Source: Xenopus tropicalis (lineage: Eukaryota > Chordata > Amphibia > Anura > Pipidae). From it: a DNA stretch of 64,000 nucleotides. Positions 23,112 to 37,300 of this stretch are shown in pieces; position 1 is the first letter of the stretch; each line of letters begins with the position of its first letter. A model generated the notes under the pieces. It saw nothing but the letters and a program-made list of their open reading frames with translations, searched no databases and was not told where the DNA came from. The stretch is taken from assembly GCF_000004195.4 (NCBI RefSeq), contig NC_030680.2, positions 151,538,483-151,602,482 of the forward strand, read 5' to 3'. The position numbers were made by a program, and so were the translations under genes.

Positions 23112-26100
23112 GTGAGATGGGGGGTTCGGGGGGCCCCAACAGGCGCCGGGGAGTGAGCAGAGGGGTTCCCCAGTATGTCATGTAGTAGGGGGGGGGGGGG
23201 GCTGAGAGAGAGGCCAGAGGGGGGGCTGAGAGAGAGGCCAGAGGGGGGGCTGAGAGAGAGGCCAGAGGGGGGGGGGCTGAGAGAGAGGCCAGAGGGGGGG
23301 GCTGAGAGAGAGGCCAGAGGGGGGGCTGAGAGAGAGGCCAGAGGGGGGGGGGCTGAGAGAGAGGCCAGAGGGGGGGGGCTGAGAGAGAGGCCAGAGGGGG
23401 GGGGGCTGAGAGAGAGGCCAGAGGGGGGGGGGGCTGAGAGAGAGGCCAGAGGGGGGGGGGCTGAGAGAGAGGCCAGAGGGGGGGGGGGCTGAGAGAGAGG
23501 CCAGAGGGGGGGGGGCTGAGAGAGGCAGGGGGGGGCTGAGAGAGAGGCCAGAGGGGGGGGGGGGCTGAGAGAGAGGCCAGAGGGGGGGGGGCTGAGAGAG
23601 AGGCCAGAGGGGGGGGGGCGGGGGCTGAGAGAGAGGCCAGAGGGGGGGGGGCTGAGAGAGAGGCCAGAGGGGGGGGGGGCTGAGAGAGAGGCCAGAGGGG
23701 GGGGGGCTGAGAGAGAGGCCAGAGGGGGGGGGGGGGCTGAGAGAGAGGCCAGGGGGGGGGGCTGAGAGAGCAGGCCAGAGGGGGGGGGGGCTGAGAGAGA
23801 GGCCAGAGGGGGGGGGGCTGAGAGAGAGGCCAGAGGGGGGGGCTGAGAGAGAGGCCAGGGGGGGGGGGCTGAGAGAGAGGCCAGGGGGGGGGGGGCTGAG
23901 AGAGAGGCCAGAGGGGGGGGGGGGGCTGAGAGAGAGGCCAGAGGGGGGGGGCTGAGAGAGAGGCCAGGGGGGGGGGGCTGAGAGAGAGGCCAGAGGGGGG
24001 GGGCTGAGAGAGAGGCCAGAGGGGGGGGGCTGAGAGAGAGGCCAGAGGGGGGGGGGCTTGAGAGAGAGGCCAGAGGGGGGGGGGGCTGAGAGAGAGGCCA
24101 GAGGGGGGGGGGGGGCTGAGGGGCAGAGGCCAGAGGGGGGGGCTGAGAGAGAGGCCAGAGGGGGGGGGGGGGCTGAGAGAGAGGCCAGAGGGGGGGGGGC
24201 TGAGAGAGAGGGCCAGAGGGGGGGGGGCTTGAGAGAGAGGCCAGAGGGGGGGGGGTGAGAGAGAGGCCAGAGGGGGGGGCTGAGAGAGAGGCCAGAGGGG
24301 GGGGGGGGGCTGAGAGAGAGGCCAGAGGGGGGGGGGGCTGAGAGAGAGGCCAGAGGGGGGGGGGCTGAGAGAGAGGCCAGAGGGGGGGGGGCTGAGAGAG
24401 GAGGCCAGAGGGGGGGGGGGCTGAGAGAGAGGCCAGAGGGGGGGGGGGCTGAGAGAGGGCCAGAGGGGGGGGGGCTGAGGAGAGGGCCAGAGGGGGGGGG
24501 GGCTGAGGAGAGAGGCCAGAGGGGGGGGCTTGAGAGAGAGGGCCAGAGGGGGGGGGGGGCTGAGAGAGAGGCCAGGAGGGGGGCTGAGAGAGAGGCCAGA
24601 GGGGGGGGGGGCTGAGAGAGAGGCCAGAGGGGGGGGGCTGAGAGAGAGGCAGAGGGGGGGGGGGCTGAGAGAGAGGGCCAAGGGGGGGGGCTGAGAGAGA
24701 GGCCAGAGGGGGGGGGCTGAGAGAGAGGCCAGAGGGGGGGGGGCTGAGAGAGAGGCCAGAGGGGGGGGGGGCTGAGAGAGAGGCCAGAGGGGGGGGCTGA
24801 GAGAGAGGCCAGAGGGGGGGGGGCTGAGAGAGAGGCCAGAGGGGGGGGGGGGGCTGAGAGAGAGGCCAGAGGGGGGGGGCTGAGAGAGAGGCCAGAGGGG
24901 GGGGGGGCTGAGAGAGAGGCCAGAGGGGGGGCTGAGAGAGAGGCCAGAGGGGGGGGGGCTGAGAGAGAGGCCAGAGGGGGGGGGGCTGAGAGAGAGGCCA
25001 GAGGGGGGGGGGGGCTGAGAGAGAGGCCAGAGGGGCGGGGGGCTGAGAGAGAGGCCAGAGGGGGGGGGGGGGGGGCTGAGAGAGAGCCAGAGGGGGGGGG
25101 GGCGGGCTGAGAGAGAGGCCAGAGGGGGGGGGCTGAGAGAGAGCCCCAGAGGGGGGGGGCTGAGAGAGAACCAGAGGGGGGGGCTGAGAGACGAGGCCAG
25201 GGGGGGGGGCGGCTGAGAGAGAGACCAGAGGCGGGGGGCTGAGAGGAGAACCAGAGGGCGGGCTGAGAGAGAGGCCAGACTGGGGGGGTGAGAGAAGAGG
25301 CCAGAGGGGGGGGCTGAGAGAAGGCTGAGACCCAGAGGGGGGGGGCTGAGGAGAGAGACCAGGAGGGGGGGGCTGAAGAGAGAGACCAGAGGGGGGGGGG
25401 CTGTGAGAGAGACCAGACGGGGGCTGAGAGAGAGGCCAGAGGGGGGGGGGCTGAGAGAGCAGGCCAGAGGGGGGGGGGTGGCTGAGAGAGAGGCCAGAGG
25501 GGGGGGGCTGAGAGAGAGGCCAGAGGGGGGGGGGCTGAGAGAGAGGCCAGAGGCGGGGGGGGCTGACGAGAGAGCCGAGGGGCGGGGGGCTTGAGAGAGA
25601 GACCAGAAGGGGGGGGGCTAGAGAGAGGCCAGAGGGGGGCAGACCAGAGGGGGGGGCTGAGAGAGAGACCAGAGGGAGGGGGGGCTGAGAGGAGAGCCAG
25701 AGGGGGGGGGGCTGAAGAGAGAGCCAGAGGGGGGGGGCTGAGAGAGAGCCAGAGGGGGGCGGGGCTGAGAGGAGAGACCCAGAAGGGGGGGGCGGGGCCT
25801 GAGAGAAGAGACCAGAGGGGGGGGGCTGAGAGAGAGGCCAGAGGGGGGGGGGCTGAGAGAAGGACCAGAGGGAGGGGGGGGGCTTGAGAGAGAGACCAGA
25901 GGGGGGGGCGGCTGCAGAGACGAGGCCAGAGGGGGGGCTGAGAGAGAGACCAGAGGGGGGGGCGGCTGAGAGAGAGACCAGGGGGGGCCCCTGAGAGACG
26001 AGGCCAGAGGGGGGGCCCCTGAGAGAGAGTCCAGAGCGGGCCCCTGAGAGAGAATCCAGAGGGGGCCCCTGAGAGAGATCCAAGGGGCCCCTGAGAGAGA

Positions 26101-28262
26101 GTCCAGAGGGGGCCCCTGAGAGAGAGTCCAGAGGGGGCCCCTGAGAGAGAGTCCAGAGGGGGCCCCTGAGAGAGAGTCCAGAGGGGGCCCCTGAGAGAGA
26201 TTCCAGAGGGGGCCCCTGAGAGAGATTCCAGAGGGGGCCCCTGAGAGAGATTCCAGAGGGGGCCCCTGAGAGAGATTCCAGAGGGGGCCCCTGAGAGAGA
26301 TTCCAGAGGGGGCCCCTGAGAGAGAGACCAGAGGGGGCCCCTGAGAGAGAGACCAGAGGGGGCCCCTGAGAGAGAGACCAGAGGGGGCCCCTGAGAGAGA
26401 GACCAGAGGGGGCCCCTGAGAGAGAGACCAGAGGGGGCCCCTGAGAGAGAGACCAGAGGGGGCCCCTGAGAGAGAGACCAGAGGGGGCCCCTGAGAGAGA
26501 GACCAGAGGGGCCCCTGAGAGAGAAAGTGAGTTGGAGAGAGTCAGAACTGGTGCCCCCCCTCACCCGAGTCAGAAAGGGTAGGGGGGCAAGAGACTGCTA
26601 CACCCTCAGGTGAGTGAGAGAGCAGAGCAATCCTGAGACAGAGACAACAGGGAGTAAGGGACAGTATTTTTTGTTAGTGAGAGACTTCCAGGGTTTTGGG
26701 GCCCCAGCAACTGGGGGGGCCACAATGCGTTCCTGCTGGAATAAATAAACTCCTGGCGCCCTCTCCTGCCGATACCATGAAGCGCGTCAGTCTCTGTGAG
26801 CGGCCGATGTTCTCTTGCAGGAAGAAGTCTTCCCGTACCCCGAAATCACTAAGGAGGAGCTGGACGAGATCAACCAGCTTGTGGCCCCCGTGGAGAAGTT
26901 CTTCAATGAGGAAGGTTTGGGCCCTTATTATTATAAAGAGCGGCCACTCGCCCCACATCTGCCCCGGCCCTGATAGGTACCGTATGTAGAGACAGCCTGG
27001 GGGTGGAGGGGGCTCAGTCTGGCCAGGGGCATTGTTATTGGGTGCAATGTTATTACTGTCCCTTCCTGGTTATTTTTGGGGCAGAGGCTGGGAATATGTG
27101 CTGTGCCCCCCCCCCCTTGCCCAGTTGTTGCCCCTTATGAGTTTTGCTTCTCCCGTTACAGTGGATTCCAAACTGATTGACCAGAATGCCAAGATTCCCC
27201 CTGAAACTCTGGATGGATTAAAAAACCTGGGTCTGTTTGGCATGCAGATCCCCGAGGAGTATGGTAAGTGCCCCCCCCCCCCATGCTGGGTTATTGCTGG
27301 CACTGAGCTGAACTGTTATATGGGGCAGTTTGGAGTAATTAGATGTCAGCTCTGTGCCCAGTGGCGGTGGTTTTGCCTTTTCTCTCTATTGTAGCATCCT
27401 TACTGTATGCAGACTGGGGGGCTTTGGGGGGACATGGTGTAGCCCCATTAGAGAGCAATGGCTGATCTAACTGTGACTGTTTCCTCCCCACAGGGGGGCT
27501 GGGGTTATCCAATACAATGTACGCACGCCTGGGTGAAATCACCTCTCTGGACGGCGCCATTGCTGTTACCCTGGCAGCTCATCAGGCCATAGGACTGAAG
27601 GTACAGGGGCAGTTTGGACTCCATGGGGCTCATTTATAAACAGCGGCAGTTACCCATAGCAACCAATCAGCAATTAGCTATTTTGAGCCAGTTGCATCTG
27701 ATTGGTTGCCAGTGGTAACAGCTCAGCTCAGGTGCAAATTTGCCCGGTTTTTATAAATGCCCCTCTGCACCAGGTTAGCGGGCGTGGCTGCAGTGGGTTA
27801 GCGGGCGTGGCTGCAGTGGGTTAGCGGGCGTGGCTGCAGTGGGTTAGCGGGCGTGGCTGCAGTGGGTTAGCGGGCGTGGCTGCAGTGGGTTAGCGGGCGT
27901 GGCTGCAGTGGGTTAGCGGGCGTGGCTGCAGTGGGTTAGCGGGCGTGGCTGCAGTGGGTTAGCGGGCGTGGCTGCAGTGGGTTTTGGCTTCATCCCACCC
28001 AATCCCTGCTGGAGACTCACACTTTCATGTTCTGCCTTTGCCTCTAGGGGATCCTTATTGCTGGAAATGATGAGCAAAAGGCAAAATATCTGCCCAAACT
28101 TGCATCTGGGGAGCACATAGCAGCCTTTTGTCTCACAGAGCCGGGCAGGTAAGTACAGGGCCCCCTGTGTGCCCCCTATATAGCCTACATGCCCCTAACC
28201 CCCCCAGGACATGTGTGCCCCTAATCCCCCCCCCCCCCGTAGAACCTGTATCCACTGTTCCC

Positions 28263-28337
<75 letters not shown>

Positions 28338-31300
28338 CCTAATCCCCCCCCCCGTAGAACCTGTGTCCACTGTTCCCCTATATACAGCCTACATGCCCCT
28401 AATCCCCCCACCCCCGTAGAACCTGTGTCCACTGTCCCCTATATATAGCCTACATGCCCCTAATCCCCCCCACCCCCCCCGTAGAACCTGTGTCCACTGT
28501 TCCCCTATATACAGCCTACATGCCCCTAATCCCCCCGTAGAACCTGTGTCCACTGTTCCCCTATATACAGCCTACATGCCCCTAATCCCCCCGTAGAACC
28601 TGTGTGGCTGTGCCAAGGTGCCGGGGGCACATACAGTTTAGTGGGGAGACCCCCGGCACAGCCCGTTACTCTGCTTCTCATTACAGGACAGTTATTATTT
28701 TCTGATTGTTTAGAAGGCGCCGGGCGTTTATCCAACTGCTGCAATAAATATCCCCGCGCCGGAGCTGATCATTCAGCAGGAATCCGCTGCATCCCCTGTG
28801 GCACAGAAGCAAATGTATTGGCACGGAGAGCTGGCAGTTAGCCCTTAGCTGTGTGCGTAGCCGCACCTCTGGGGTCTCAGTTGCAGCTCCGGGGCCCTAG
28901 GCTGGTGCCTTGCAGTTTGCAGACAGGGGAGTGTCGCTACACACAGAGCTGTACCTACAAACTGCACAGCACAGACAATCTTGCCCCAGAGCCACACAGG
29001 GCTGGGGTAGTTCCTAGTGGAGAGTGGGAGAGGCAGAGAGTTTATGTGACCACTGATATGGGCCGGGGGTAGGTGCTCTGTTGGTGGGGATGGGTGCTCT
29101 GTGGCCGGGGGTGGGTACTGTGCGGCCAGGGATGTGTACTCTGCGGCCGGGGCTAAGTGCTCTGTGGCCGGGGGTGGGAGCTCTGCGGGCAGGGATGTGT
29201 ACTCTGCGGCCGGGGCTAAGTGCTCTGTGGCCGGGGGTGGGAGCTCTGCGGGCAGGGATGGGTACTCTGCGGCCGGGGCTAGGTGCTGTGTTGGCGGGGG
29301 TGGGTACTCTGTGGCCGGGGGTGGGTACTCTGTGGCCGGGGGTGGGTACTCTGTGGCCGGGGGTGGGTACGCTGCGGCCGGGGGTGGGTACTCTGCGGTT
29401 GGGGATGGGTACTCTGCGGCCAGGGCTAGGTGCTGTGTTGGCGGGGGTGGGTACTCTGCGGCCGGGGGTGGGTGCTCTGTTGGTGGGGGTAGGTGCTCTG
29501 TTGGCGGGGTGTGGGTACTCTGTGGCCGGGGGTAGGTAATTTGTGCCTGGGGGTAGGTGCTCTGTTGGTGGGGGTAGGTGCTCTGTGTCTAATGTTCCTT
29601 ATTCTCTTCCCCGTAGTGGCAGTGACGCTGCGTCCATCCAAACCAGGGCAACTCTCACCCCAGATGGGAAGCACTTTCTCTTGAATGGCTCCAAGGTAGG
29701 TACCGCACCGGCCAGTTCCGGCAATCTGGGCTTCTATGGCAGATTGTGTCTGTGTCTGTTACTGACAGATATTATCCACTTACCTATTGGAGACAATCTA
29801 CCCGCAGTGGGATTGGTTACAGTATCGCCCGAAGCGGCTGTACCAGCTGAGACATCAGGGCACAGAATGAGTTGCTGGCACTAAAAGTGTTAATACCAAA
29901 TATTTCTCTATCCCAGATCTGGATATCTAACGGCGGATTGGCCGACATATTTACCGTCTTTGCCAGAACAGAGGTGGTGGATAAAGACGGCGCCACCAAA
30001 GATAAAATCAGCGCTTTTATTGTGGAACGGGCGTTTGGCGGCGTGACCCACGGGAAACCAGAGGATAAACTGGGCATCCGGGGGTCCAACAGTAAGGATT
30101 GGGGTGTTTGGGAGAGGCATTCAAATTAAGCAAGTGGGAGGAGTTTCAGGGGAGGAAGCAGATGGGATGGTAGGGTGGGGGAGGGCCCTGATCACAAGAG
30201 CTTACAGTCTGTGGAAGAGGAGGTGAGTGTGAGGGGGTTAAGCTGCCGAGGGGTCTCTGAGACCCAGTGCCCACTAACTGGGGGAGAGTGGAATGTACCA
30301 GCCATTTGCCTCCAAGGTCTTATTAAATATTAACCCCAAATAAACCCCCTGTTTGGAAGGATCCAGCGCCTTCTGGGAATGGGGGTCACTTCCTTATACA
30401 GTAATAGAAGGGGGTAGATGCCCGATGCAAGGAGAGAGAGGTGCCAGGGGCTATATTTGTGCAACCTCTGCCCCAGTTACCTGTTACCTACTTGGCAACA
30501 ATTAGAAACTGCCCCCCCCCCACCCACGGGCAAACGTCCAGCTGTCACTGTGCTCTTTGTCCCCTGAGGCTGCTGCTGATTGAGATGCCGCTCCTGGGCA
30601 CCTGATGCTCCGCAATCACTGCATGACTTTATCTTAATACTGCTCTGTAGTCAGAGCCCCCTAAATCCAGGAACCCCCTATTCAGAGCTTGGTTGGTTCC
30701 CCCCACAACTTCATGTTCTGTATGTGCTGATGTGTGCGGCACAGCTAGTGCCCAGGGTACAGTCGGTGCCCATTGTACTTAAAGGGGGGGGGGGTTCCAC
30801 CTTTCGGTTAACTTTCTGTATGTTTATAGAACGGCCTATCCTAAGCAACTTTTCAATTGGTCTTCATTGTTTATTGTCTTGTTTTTGTTATTATTTACCT
30901 TCTTCTTCTGACTCTTTGCAGCTTTCAAATGGGGGTCACTGACCCCGGCAGCCAAACCCTATTGCTCTGTGAGGCTCCAGTTCTATTGTTATTGTTACTT
31001 TTTATTCCTTATCTTTCTATTCAGCCCCTCCCCTATTCATATACCAGTCTCCTATTCAAACCACACCCTGGTTGCTAAGGTCATTTGGACCCTAGCAACC
31101 AGTTAGATGCTTAAACTGCAAACTGCAGAGCTGCTGAACTAAAACTGAAATAATTAAAAAACTGCAAATAATAAAAAATGAAGACCAATTGCAAATTGTC
31201 TCAGAATATCACTCTGTACATCATAATAAAATGTATTAAATCCCTGCCCCCCCCCCTTTCCCAGGCACGGGGCCACAGACATTGCTTCCTGGAGGCAAGT

Positions 31301-34300
31301 GGCGCTTTCCCATAAATCTGTGCTCTAGGCCAGAGTGAGCCCCTGCGGCTGGGCCTGACTGGGAGGGGCTGGGGGGGGGGGCATTAATGGGTTTCCATTG
31401 CTTGATCCGCTCACCGGTTCCTCTCGGTTCTCATTTGCAGCCTGCGAGCTCCATTTCGAAAACACCAAGGTGCCTGTGGAGAATGTAATTGGGGAGGTTG
31501 GAGGGGGCTTTAAGGTAAGTGCTTTGTATTAGAGAGTCGTTCTGTGCCCCCACTGCCTGCCCAATTAGTCTATATGCCCTTTATTATACCCCCTGTGCTG
31601 CCCGACACTTTCTCATTAACCCCCCTCTCCTCGTGCTGTCGGTGCCAGCGGCTGGGGGTCTGTAGTCAGTCCCATTATTATGGGTGTCACTCGGGGGCTG
31701 GATCCCTGCTGCACCCACTGCTTCTCCCCCAGGTCCTGAGTCTCCCAAGCGATGGAGGTGGCAGAGCCAGGGTGCTAATGGCAGACCCCCCTTCTGTGCA
31801 GTACAATATATGCCCTGGGCCTGGGTGCAGCAAATTCCATCTGTTTATTTAGTCTATTTGCCCCCTACTTGTAGCATTAGTAAGCTGGGGGTGCTTCTCC
31901 TGCCCCTGGCTGATCATATGGGGACACAGAGTGTAGGAGGAGGCGGTTACACGGCAGTCACTGAGCTGAACCCCTCATGAATACAAATGTCAAATTCAGG
32001 CAGCTCAGTATTCATCATAGGGGGGCAGGTCTGCAAATACTTGTGTGCGGGGCAGAGTGCAAAAGACTATTTCACAATTTGCACCAGTCCTTGCACTTAG
32101 TAAATGAGCCCCACTGTCGCTGGCCCGGATGTAGGAGCCCCCCTTTAGTTGCTGTAGAGGGGGCAGAATTCTAAACAGGTCTGTATCACTATTAGGGAAG
32201 AATACTACCCCCATTTTTGGACCCGTTTACCCCAGTAGGGCATGTCCCCCCAGAAACACTTTGGGGGTCTCCCTAATGTGATGTTCTGTTTATTGTTCTA
32301 GGTGGCAATGAATATTCTGAACAGCGGCAGATTCAGCATGGGCAGCGCCTCGGCCGGCATGATAAAGAAGCTGATAGGTGGGTGGGTTACCTGACTGCTC
32401 AACTACCCCCGGGAATGTGTGTTCTCTGTGTGTCCTGGGTAGGGGGTGTGCCGGGGGTGTACCCTGAATATCCCCCTGTCGGACCCCCAAATATCCTCCT
32501 GTTCCCTTTGTTGGACCCTAAATATCCTTCTGTTCCCCCTGTCTGACCCCGAATATCCTTCTGTTCCCCCTGTCGGACCCCGAATATCCTTCTGTTCCCC
32601 CCGTCGGACCCCGAATATCCTTCTGTTCCCCCCGTCGGACCCCTGAATGTCCCCCCGTCGGACCCTGTATGTGGCCATTGCTGATTCTGCCCTCCGTTTG
32701 GCTCCGTAGAAATGACGGGGGACTACGCCTGCACCAGGAAGCAGTTCAACAAGAGACTCAGTGACTTTCAGCTCATTCAGGTGAGTTGTACAGTTTGCCC
32801 TGTGCCCCCCAAGGAGAATAACGGGCAGTATGGGGGCAGTTCCATTTGCTGCTAACAAGCTGGCACAGTGGCACCGGCAGGCAGGACTGTCAGTAAAGCC
32901 GCACACAGCGCCCCCTTGTGTTGGATTGAATTATTTTATTTTCCTGATTTGCAGAGAAAATACTGCAGCGAGGCCCCTGCCTGTGGCGCATTCACCCAAT
33001 TGCTTTCCTTTTATTGGCTGTGTCTGCGCCCCAGTCTGTACGTGGCAGGGTGGCACAGCACCGACGTTTCATGGCACTAAATCATTCCGTCCAGTTAAAC
33101 GTTCCTACCAGTTCACCAGACAAAGACAACATAATTGCTTGGTTGAGTCGTGTGTATCGGTCAGTGATACCCCCTGGGGCAACCAGCTGAACTCACTATC
33201 ACTCAGGGACGTGGCAAACAGCAGGGGCCGGGTTTCTTGTACCAGGAAAGGTTGAGAGATCAATAAAAAGGAAAACATCAGGTTGTGTGGAACCCACAGC
33301 AGCCAATCAGCTACTCTGTTTCACTCAGCAGAACCTCTGTGCACTCCCTACTGTGTGGTTGCTAGGGGTTACTAGACCTACCCCATAAATACCTAGAATA
33401 GGATTAGATTTGACAATAGAAACACCCAACTTGCCAGCCGCCACTTTCTTTTACTTGGCACATAAGGGCAGGGCAACCCAGTAACCCTTTCTCCTCCTAT
33501 TTCTTACAGGAATATTTGCCCGCCCCCCCCCCCCCCATGTATATAGAAGTGCCCTTTCATAGGTTTAACCATTTGTTTTGCAGGAGAAATTTGCACTCAT
33601 GGCAGAGAAGGCGTTTGTGATGGAGAGTATGGCCTACCTGACCGCCGGCATGATGGACAGGCCTGGGCTCCCCGACTGCTCTGTTGAAGCCGCTATGGTT
33701 AAGGTAAGGCAGGAGTCTGGCCAATCGCTTGCGGGCCCCCATGTGCGTATAAAAAGAGCTGGCGGGATTCTTTGGTGCTTTCACCATAACCCCATGGATA
33801 CCCCCCAGCTGGCAGTGCTGTACAAGTTATTGGCCAATTGATCCTGCCATGTTTTGCCCTTACCATATATTTAGCCATAAAGTAAAGCAGAACTGGTGTC
33901 CAGAGTCCAAGGATCCTGAATTATCCTCCATGATTGGTTCATGCTGTATCTGCAGAGCCAATGGGATTGCTTGGCTAATGGTGCTGCTATCTGGGCCCAT
34001 CATTAAACTCCCATGATTGGCCATTGTCACCCAATTCCAATTCTGTAAGAGTGACCGTGGGCCGTACCTGTTCCGCCAGGTGTTCAGCTCGGAGGGGGCG
34101 TGGCTGTGTGTGAGCGAGGCGCTGCAGATCCTGGGGGGGCTGGGCTACATGAAGGATTATCCGTACGAGCGCTTTCTCCGGGACAGTCGCATCCTCCTCA
34201 TTTTTGAGGTAAGTACAAATCTGTTGCTGTAACTATAGGGTTAAATATTGCGTTTTAAATACAAACACCATTCCCCCCTCCCAGTTTCTGCCGCTTGTAC

Positions 34301-37300
34301 ATATTGGGCCCCCCCCCGGGTCCTATTGGCGTTGGCTGAGCCCCCCCATTCTCTCTAATGGAGCCATTTGTCTGCTGTCACCCCCCCAATTCCCCGCCGC
34401 GGGCGCCTATTTGTCACAATCGCATCTTTTCTTTTTAGCCAATTTATATATCAAAATATCAGCGCTGAGTTGGGCCCATGATAAATGGCGCTGATATTCT
34501 GAAGAGACAGCACAGGTTTAACCCAAAATAGACCGGACCGGAGCTTTCTCTGCCCCCCCCCCCCTCAGTGATTCATGGACATTCCCACAATGCTTTGCTA
34601 CGTGTTCCCCTAAAGCTTTAGGGTATTGCCTATGCCCGGCCGTGCGGGTGATGTGAAGCAAAGCATTATGGGAAATATCACTGGCCCCCCCTACGCTCGC
34701 ATATCTCACCTGTAGCCAATCTCCAGCAAAGGGTTAATGCCGATTCTTTTCATTCCAGGGGACCAATGAGATCCTGCGTATGTACATAGCCCTCACCGGG
34801 ATGCAGCACGCCGGCAGAATTCTCACCGGCAAAATCAAGTATGAATTAACCCCTTGTGACCAGTTGGCCTGGGAGGAGAGAGGGGGAAGGTTCCTTTCTG
34901 ATAGGGATGCACCATATCCACTTTTTTGGATTCTGCCGAACCCCCGAAACCTTTGTAAAGGATTTGGCCAAATACTGAACCGAATCCTAATTAGCATTTG
35001 CTAATTAGGGGTTCGAAGGGTTAAATTTTCAACTTCCGTGTTTACATGTTAAAAAGTCACATGATTTTTCGGATTTGGTTTGGCAGAACCATGGATTTGG
35101 ACCCTAACGGATCCTGGATCCCCACATTCTGAGACCCACAACCCACTGTAAAAACTATATTTTATAAATGTCGGCTTTTTCCTTAATTTTCTAATGGATC
35201 ATCAAAGGTATCTTGGGGGCGGGTTGTCCCCGAGTCCCAGCGCCCCCTCACGGCATTCAGTAAGGATATTCCAGCCCCCGACCCACAGTGCCTGGGAGAA
35301 TCTGGAGTTGGATGGAAGATCCAGCAATGTTGGCCACTATAGGGGGGAATGGGGGCATTAGGGCAGGACCCGGGTCCCAGCATCACACCTGCCCCATAGT
35401 CCTGCTCCACTTCCCGGCCCATAACCCTCCCATTTGTACCTTCCCAGGGAAATGAAGAAAGGGAACGTCGGCGTCGCTCTCGAAATGTTCACTAAGAAAC
35501 TGAGAGACAGTCTGGGAAGGAAGGTGAACCTGGGATTAACTGGGAACGAGGGGGTCGTTCATCCAAGCCTGGAGGTGAGCCCCCCCCCCCTAATAGACCC
35601 CTCTTCATTTGTCTGTAACCTCCCCATAGTACCCCCAAACAGCACTGTTACTCCAATGTCTTTATATACCCCCAGAACTATAGTGGGGTGACTGTTACCC
35701 CAATGTTTCTATATATCTGTAACCTTGTTATGGGCTAAGGGGGCCCAGCCTGAAGGCCAGTTAGGGGGGGATTTGGGGTGAGTGCTTATTTGTGCCCTGG
35801 GTACCCCTGGAACTATAGCGGGGTGACTGTTACCCCAATGTTTCTATATATCTGTAACCTTGTTATGGGCTAAGGGGGCCCAGCCTGAAGGCCAGTTAGG
35901 GGGGGATTTGGGGTGAGTGCTTATTTGTGCCCTGGGTACCCCTGGAACTATAGCAGGGTGACTGTTACCCCAATGTTTCTATATATCTGTAACCTTGTTA
36001 TGGGCTAAGGGGGCCCAGCCTGAAGGCCAGTTAGGGGGGATTTGGGGTGAGTGCTTATTTGTGCCCTGGGTACCCCTGGAACTATAGCGGGGTGACTGTT
36101 ACCCCAATGTTTCTATATATCTGTAACCTTGTTATGGGCTAAGGGGGCCCAGCCTGAAGGCCAGTTAGGGGGGGATTTGGGGTGAGTGCTTATTTGTGCC
36201 CTGGGTACCCCTGGAACTATAGCAGGGTGACTGTTACCCCAATGTTTCTATATATCTGTAACCTTGTTATGGGCTAAGGGGGCCCAGCCTGAGGGCCAGT
36301 TAGGGGGGGATTTGGGGTGAGTGCTTATTTGTGCCCTGGGTACCCCTGGAACTATAGCGGGGTGACTGTTACCCCAATGTTTCTATATATCTGTAACCTT
36401 GTTATGGGCTAAGGGGGCCCAGCCTGAAGGCCAGTTAGGGGGGGATTTGGGGTGAGTGCTTATTTGTGCCCTGGGTACCCCTGGAACTATAGCGGGGTGA
36501 CTGTTACCCCAATGTTTCTATATATCTGTAACCTTGTTATGGGCTAAGGGGGCCCAGCCTGAAGGCCAGTTAGGGGGGTAATTGGGGTGAGTGCTTATTT
36601 GTGCCCTGGGTACCCCTGGAACTATAGCAGGGTGACTGTTAGCCCATAACAAGGTTACAGATATATAGAAACATTGGGGTAACAGTCACCCCACTATAGT
36701 TCCAGGGGTACCCAGGGCACAAATAAGCACTCACCCCAAATCCCCCCCTAACTGGCCTTCAGGCTGGGCCCCCTTAGCCCATAACAAGGTTACAGATATA
36801 TAGAAACATTGGGGTAAGGGGGCCCAGCCTGAAGGCCAGTTAGGGGGGGATTTGGGGTGAGTGCTTATTTGTGCCCTGGGTACCCCTGGAACTATAGTGG
36901 GGTGACTGTTACCCCAATGTTTCTATATATCTGTAACCTTGTTATGGGCTAAGGGGGCCCAGCCTGAAGGCCAGTTAGGGGGGGATTTGGGGTGAGTGCT
37001 TATTTGTGCCCTGGGTACCCCTGGAACTATAGCGGGGTGACTGTTACCCCAATGTTTCTATATATCTGTAACCTTGTTATGGGCTAAGGGGGCCCAGCCT
37101 GAAGGCCAGTTAGGGGGGTAATTGGGGTGAGTGCTTATTTGTGCCCTGGGTACCCCTGGAACTATAGCAGGGTGACTGTTAGCCCATAACAAGGTTACAG
37201 ATATATAGAAACATTGGGGTAACAGTCACCCCACTATAGTTCCAGGGGTACCCAGGGCACAAATAAGCACTCACCCCAAATCCCCCCCTAACTGGCCTTC

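Noticed and set aside
23050..26564. Antisense open frames of 543, 1002 and 1128 codons (Pro/Leu/Ser-rich)
   Set aside because: They are the C-rich strand of the G-run minisatellite. They contain only repeat text, lack start and splice context, and partly overlap each other in different frames.
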